DNA from: Diaphorobacter nitroreducens
GTDB lineage: Bacteria; Pseudomonadota; Gammaproteobacteria; Burkholderiales; Burkholderiaceae_C
NCBI GenBank assembly: GCA_003755025.1
Contig: RJVL01000002.1
Span: 1 to 64,000 of the forward strand
DNA: 64,000 bases
Direction: 5' to 3'
Positions 62,811 to 64,000 of this stretch are shown in pieces (within the stretch, counting starts at the first letter, position 1; each line of letters starts with the position of its first letter). Under the pieces are notes generated by a model. The model saw only the letters and a list, made by a program, of their open reading frames with translations. It had not been told where the DNA came from and did no database searches. The translations under genes and the position numbers were made by a program.

Positions 62811-63616
62811 GCGCGGGGCTGGAGCTGCGCCGCCTGAGCGTGGGCTACCCGCGCCGGCCCGTATTCGAAGGGCTGGACCTGGAATGCGTCGCCCCAGGCG
62901 CGCTCGTGGCGCTCGTCGGCCCGAACGCCGTGGGCAAGTCCACGCTGCTTAAGGCGATCGCCGGGCTGCGGCCGGCACGCGGACAGGTGCTGCTGGACGG
63001 CACCGACCTCGCCACCCTGCCCCCGCGCGCACGCCTGCGCCGCGTGGGCTACCTGCCCCAGGCACTGCCCCAGGCCACCTCGCTCGTGGCTTACGAGGCC
63101 ATGCTGAGCGCGCTGCGCGCGAGCCGCCCCGAACTGGGCCGCGAACCGGCCGAGGCCGCCATCGCCGGCGTGTTCGCCGCGCTGGAACTCGATGCGCTGG
63201 CCCTGCGCCCCCTGGCCGAACTCTCCGGCGGGCAGCGTCAGATGGTCGGTCTGGCCCAGGTGCTGGTGCGTGCGCCGCGCCTGATGCTGCTGGACGAGCC
63301 CACCAGCGCGCTCGACCTGCGTTGGCAACTAAGGGTGCTGCACGCCGTGCGCGCCCTGGTAGCCGAAGGGCGAACGCTCGCCGTGATCGCATTGCACGAT
63401 CTGAACCTGGCCTTGCGTTTTTGCGACCACATCGTGGTGCTGGGCCAGGGCCACCCGCACAACCGCCTCCTCGCCGCCGGCCGCCCGGCCGAGGTCCTCA
63501 CGCCCCCGCTGCTGCAAGCCGCCTACGGCGTGCGCGCGCGCGTGGAACGCTGCAGCCTGGGCCACCCCCTGGTGCTGGCCGACGAAGCGAGCTCCCCCAC
63601 ACACGACGTCCCATGA
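62807..63616 (+). CDS. Siderophore ABC transporter ATPase (FecE/FepC family)
   Basis: 269 residues. Walker A is GPNAVGKST (38-46), where Ala replaces the usual Gly/Ser between Asn and Val. The Q-loop region is YLPQALPQ, the signature is LSGGQRQM, and Walker B is [13 protein letters not shown], with the switch His in ALHDLNLA. Its stop overlaps the DUF2218 start. Together with the FecCD-type permease and the binding protein it completes one importer. Confidence 0.95.
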   Translation: MSAGLELRRLSVGYPRRPVFEGLDLECVAPGALVALVGPNAVGKSTLLKAIAGLRPARGQVLLDGTDLATLPPRARLRRVGYLPQALPQATSLVAYEAMLSALRASRPELGREPAEAAIAGVFAALELDALALRPLAELSGGQRQMVGLAQVLVRAPRLMLLDEPTSALDLRWQLRVLHAVRALVAEGRTLAVIALHDLNLALRFCDHIVVLGQGHPHNRLLAAGRPAEVLTPPLLQAAYGVRARVERCSLGHPLVLADEASSPTHDVP

Positions 63617-63921
63617 TCCACGCCCGCGGCCATGTGCGCACCCCCGAGGCCAGCCGCTGGCTGCAGCGCCTGTGCCACCACTTCAGTCGAAAGATCGCCG
63701 TGCGCTATGACGAGCACGAGGGCCACGCCGAGTTCCCCTGGGGCCTGTGCGACATGCACGCCGACGACACCGCGCTGCACTTCGCATGCCGTGCGCAGGA
63801 CGCGCAGCAGTTGGCGCGCGTGCGCTTCGCCATCGACGAGCACGTGAAGTTGTTCTCGCGCAAGCACCCGCTGGCGGTGCAGTGGCACGCATGCACACCT
63901 GCAGCCGACGGCACGCCGTAG
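63613..63921 (+). CDS. DUF2218-family protein
   Basis: A small cytoplasmic protein of 102 residues rich in His (RGHVRTPEASRWLQRLCHHFSR), with AEFPWGLCDMHADDTALHF as the most typical segment of the family. DUF2218 genes are often found in iron-siderophore clusters, and here the gene is translationally coupled to the ATPase. The function is unknown; handling of iron or siderophore after import is possible. Confidence 0.85.
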   Translation: MIHARGHVRTPEASRWLQRLCHHFSRKIAVRYDEHEGHAEFPWGLCDMHADDTALHFACRAQDAQQLARVRFAIDEHVKLFSRKHPLAVQWHACTPAADGTP

Positions 63922-63967
63922 CGCCCATCCACCAGACATCGTTTTTTTGTGCTTGAGGATAGAACTA

Positions 63968-64000
63968 TGCAGAACCCTTCGATCCGCCAACCGCGGCTCC
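63968..64000 (+). CDS. Start of a further gene (cut by window edge)
   Basis: An ATG with GAGGAT about 10 bases before it opens a frame MQNPSIRQPRL that runs to the window end. In such operons a TonB-dependent receptor or an MFS protein often follows, but eleven residues do not allow a call. Confidence 0.45.

Overview
The window is a gene-dense, GC-rich stretch of bacterial chromosome. It most likely comes from a betaproteobacterium of the Burkholderiales, family Comamonadaceae (Acidovorax/Alicycliphilus/Diaphorobacter-like). The grounds are the str operon order rpsL-rpsG-fusA-tuf, mreBCD-mrdA placed head to head with gatCAB, a HemJ-type protoporphyrinogen oxidase, an expansion of periplasmic Bug (Tct-type) receptors, and a short dispersed palindromic repeat of a kind I associate with this family. 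There is no phage, plasmid, insertion sequence, rRNA, tRNA or CRISPR array.

Layout. 1-3664 (minus): tuf (5' part), fusA, rpsG, rpsL. 3815-7763 (minus): a DacC-type carboxypeptidase, a small hydrolase, a [2Fe-2S] ferredoxin, a VanZ-family membrane protein and hemJ. 7997-11103: a lipoate-ligase-like gene divergent from hemB, then a CorA-type transporter. 11207-16159: a marR-led tripartite efflux operon (outer-membrane lipoprotein, EmrA, EmrB). 16247-21069: a dienelactone hydrolase, an SDR-marC pair, a PAS-GGDEF cyclase, a hemerythrin, a Cys-repeat periplasmic protein and CsbD. 21314-24949 (minus): an MCE lipid-transport operon (permease, ATPase, MCE protein, lipoprotein). 25284-32524 (plus): GMC oxidoreductase, TauE/SafE permease, arginase, a polar amino acid ABC importer and an EamA exporter. 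32541-37017 (minus): mreBCD-mrdA. 37223-40495 (plus): gatCAB. 40566-42839: a DUF4124-like protein, and pyrE divergent from an exonuclease III gene. 42944-46764: an acyl-CoA dehydrogenase/SDR/kinase operon with a divergent GntR regulator. 46793-56150: a nine-gene catabolic operon holding four Bug receptors, with a divergent IclR regulator. 56335-58337: DUF2269, a KGG stress protein and an MBL hydrolase. 58499-64000: an AraC regulator divergent from a Fur-type siderophore operon (binding protein, esterase, permease, ATPase, DUF2218).

The most unusual feature is a dispersed imperfect palindrome of about 40-60 bp. Its core reads ATAGCTGC, then GCGCTT, a short loop, AAGCGC, and a GGC(C) tail. I find about twelve copies in 64 kb. 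Besides lying between genes as hairpins, copies appear to have been absorbed into coding sequence. Two encode the signal peptides of Bug receptors, one encodes a lipoprotein signal peptide in the opposite orientation, one supplies the last codons and stop of hemB and the start codon of the next gene, and a half copy lies inside the outer-membrane efflux gene.

Other points of interest are a marR promoter whose core lies inside a 30-bp operator and whose predicted start site falls on the ATG, a GntR palindrome in front of an operon resembling levulinate/4-hydroxy-acid degradation, overlapping start codons of pyrE and exonuclease III, and a periplasmic protein built from three Cys-x10-Cys repeats. 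All assignments are from reading the sequence; no database search was run.
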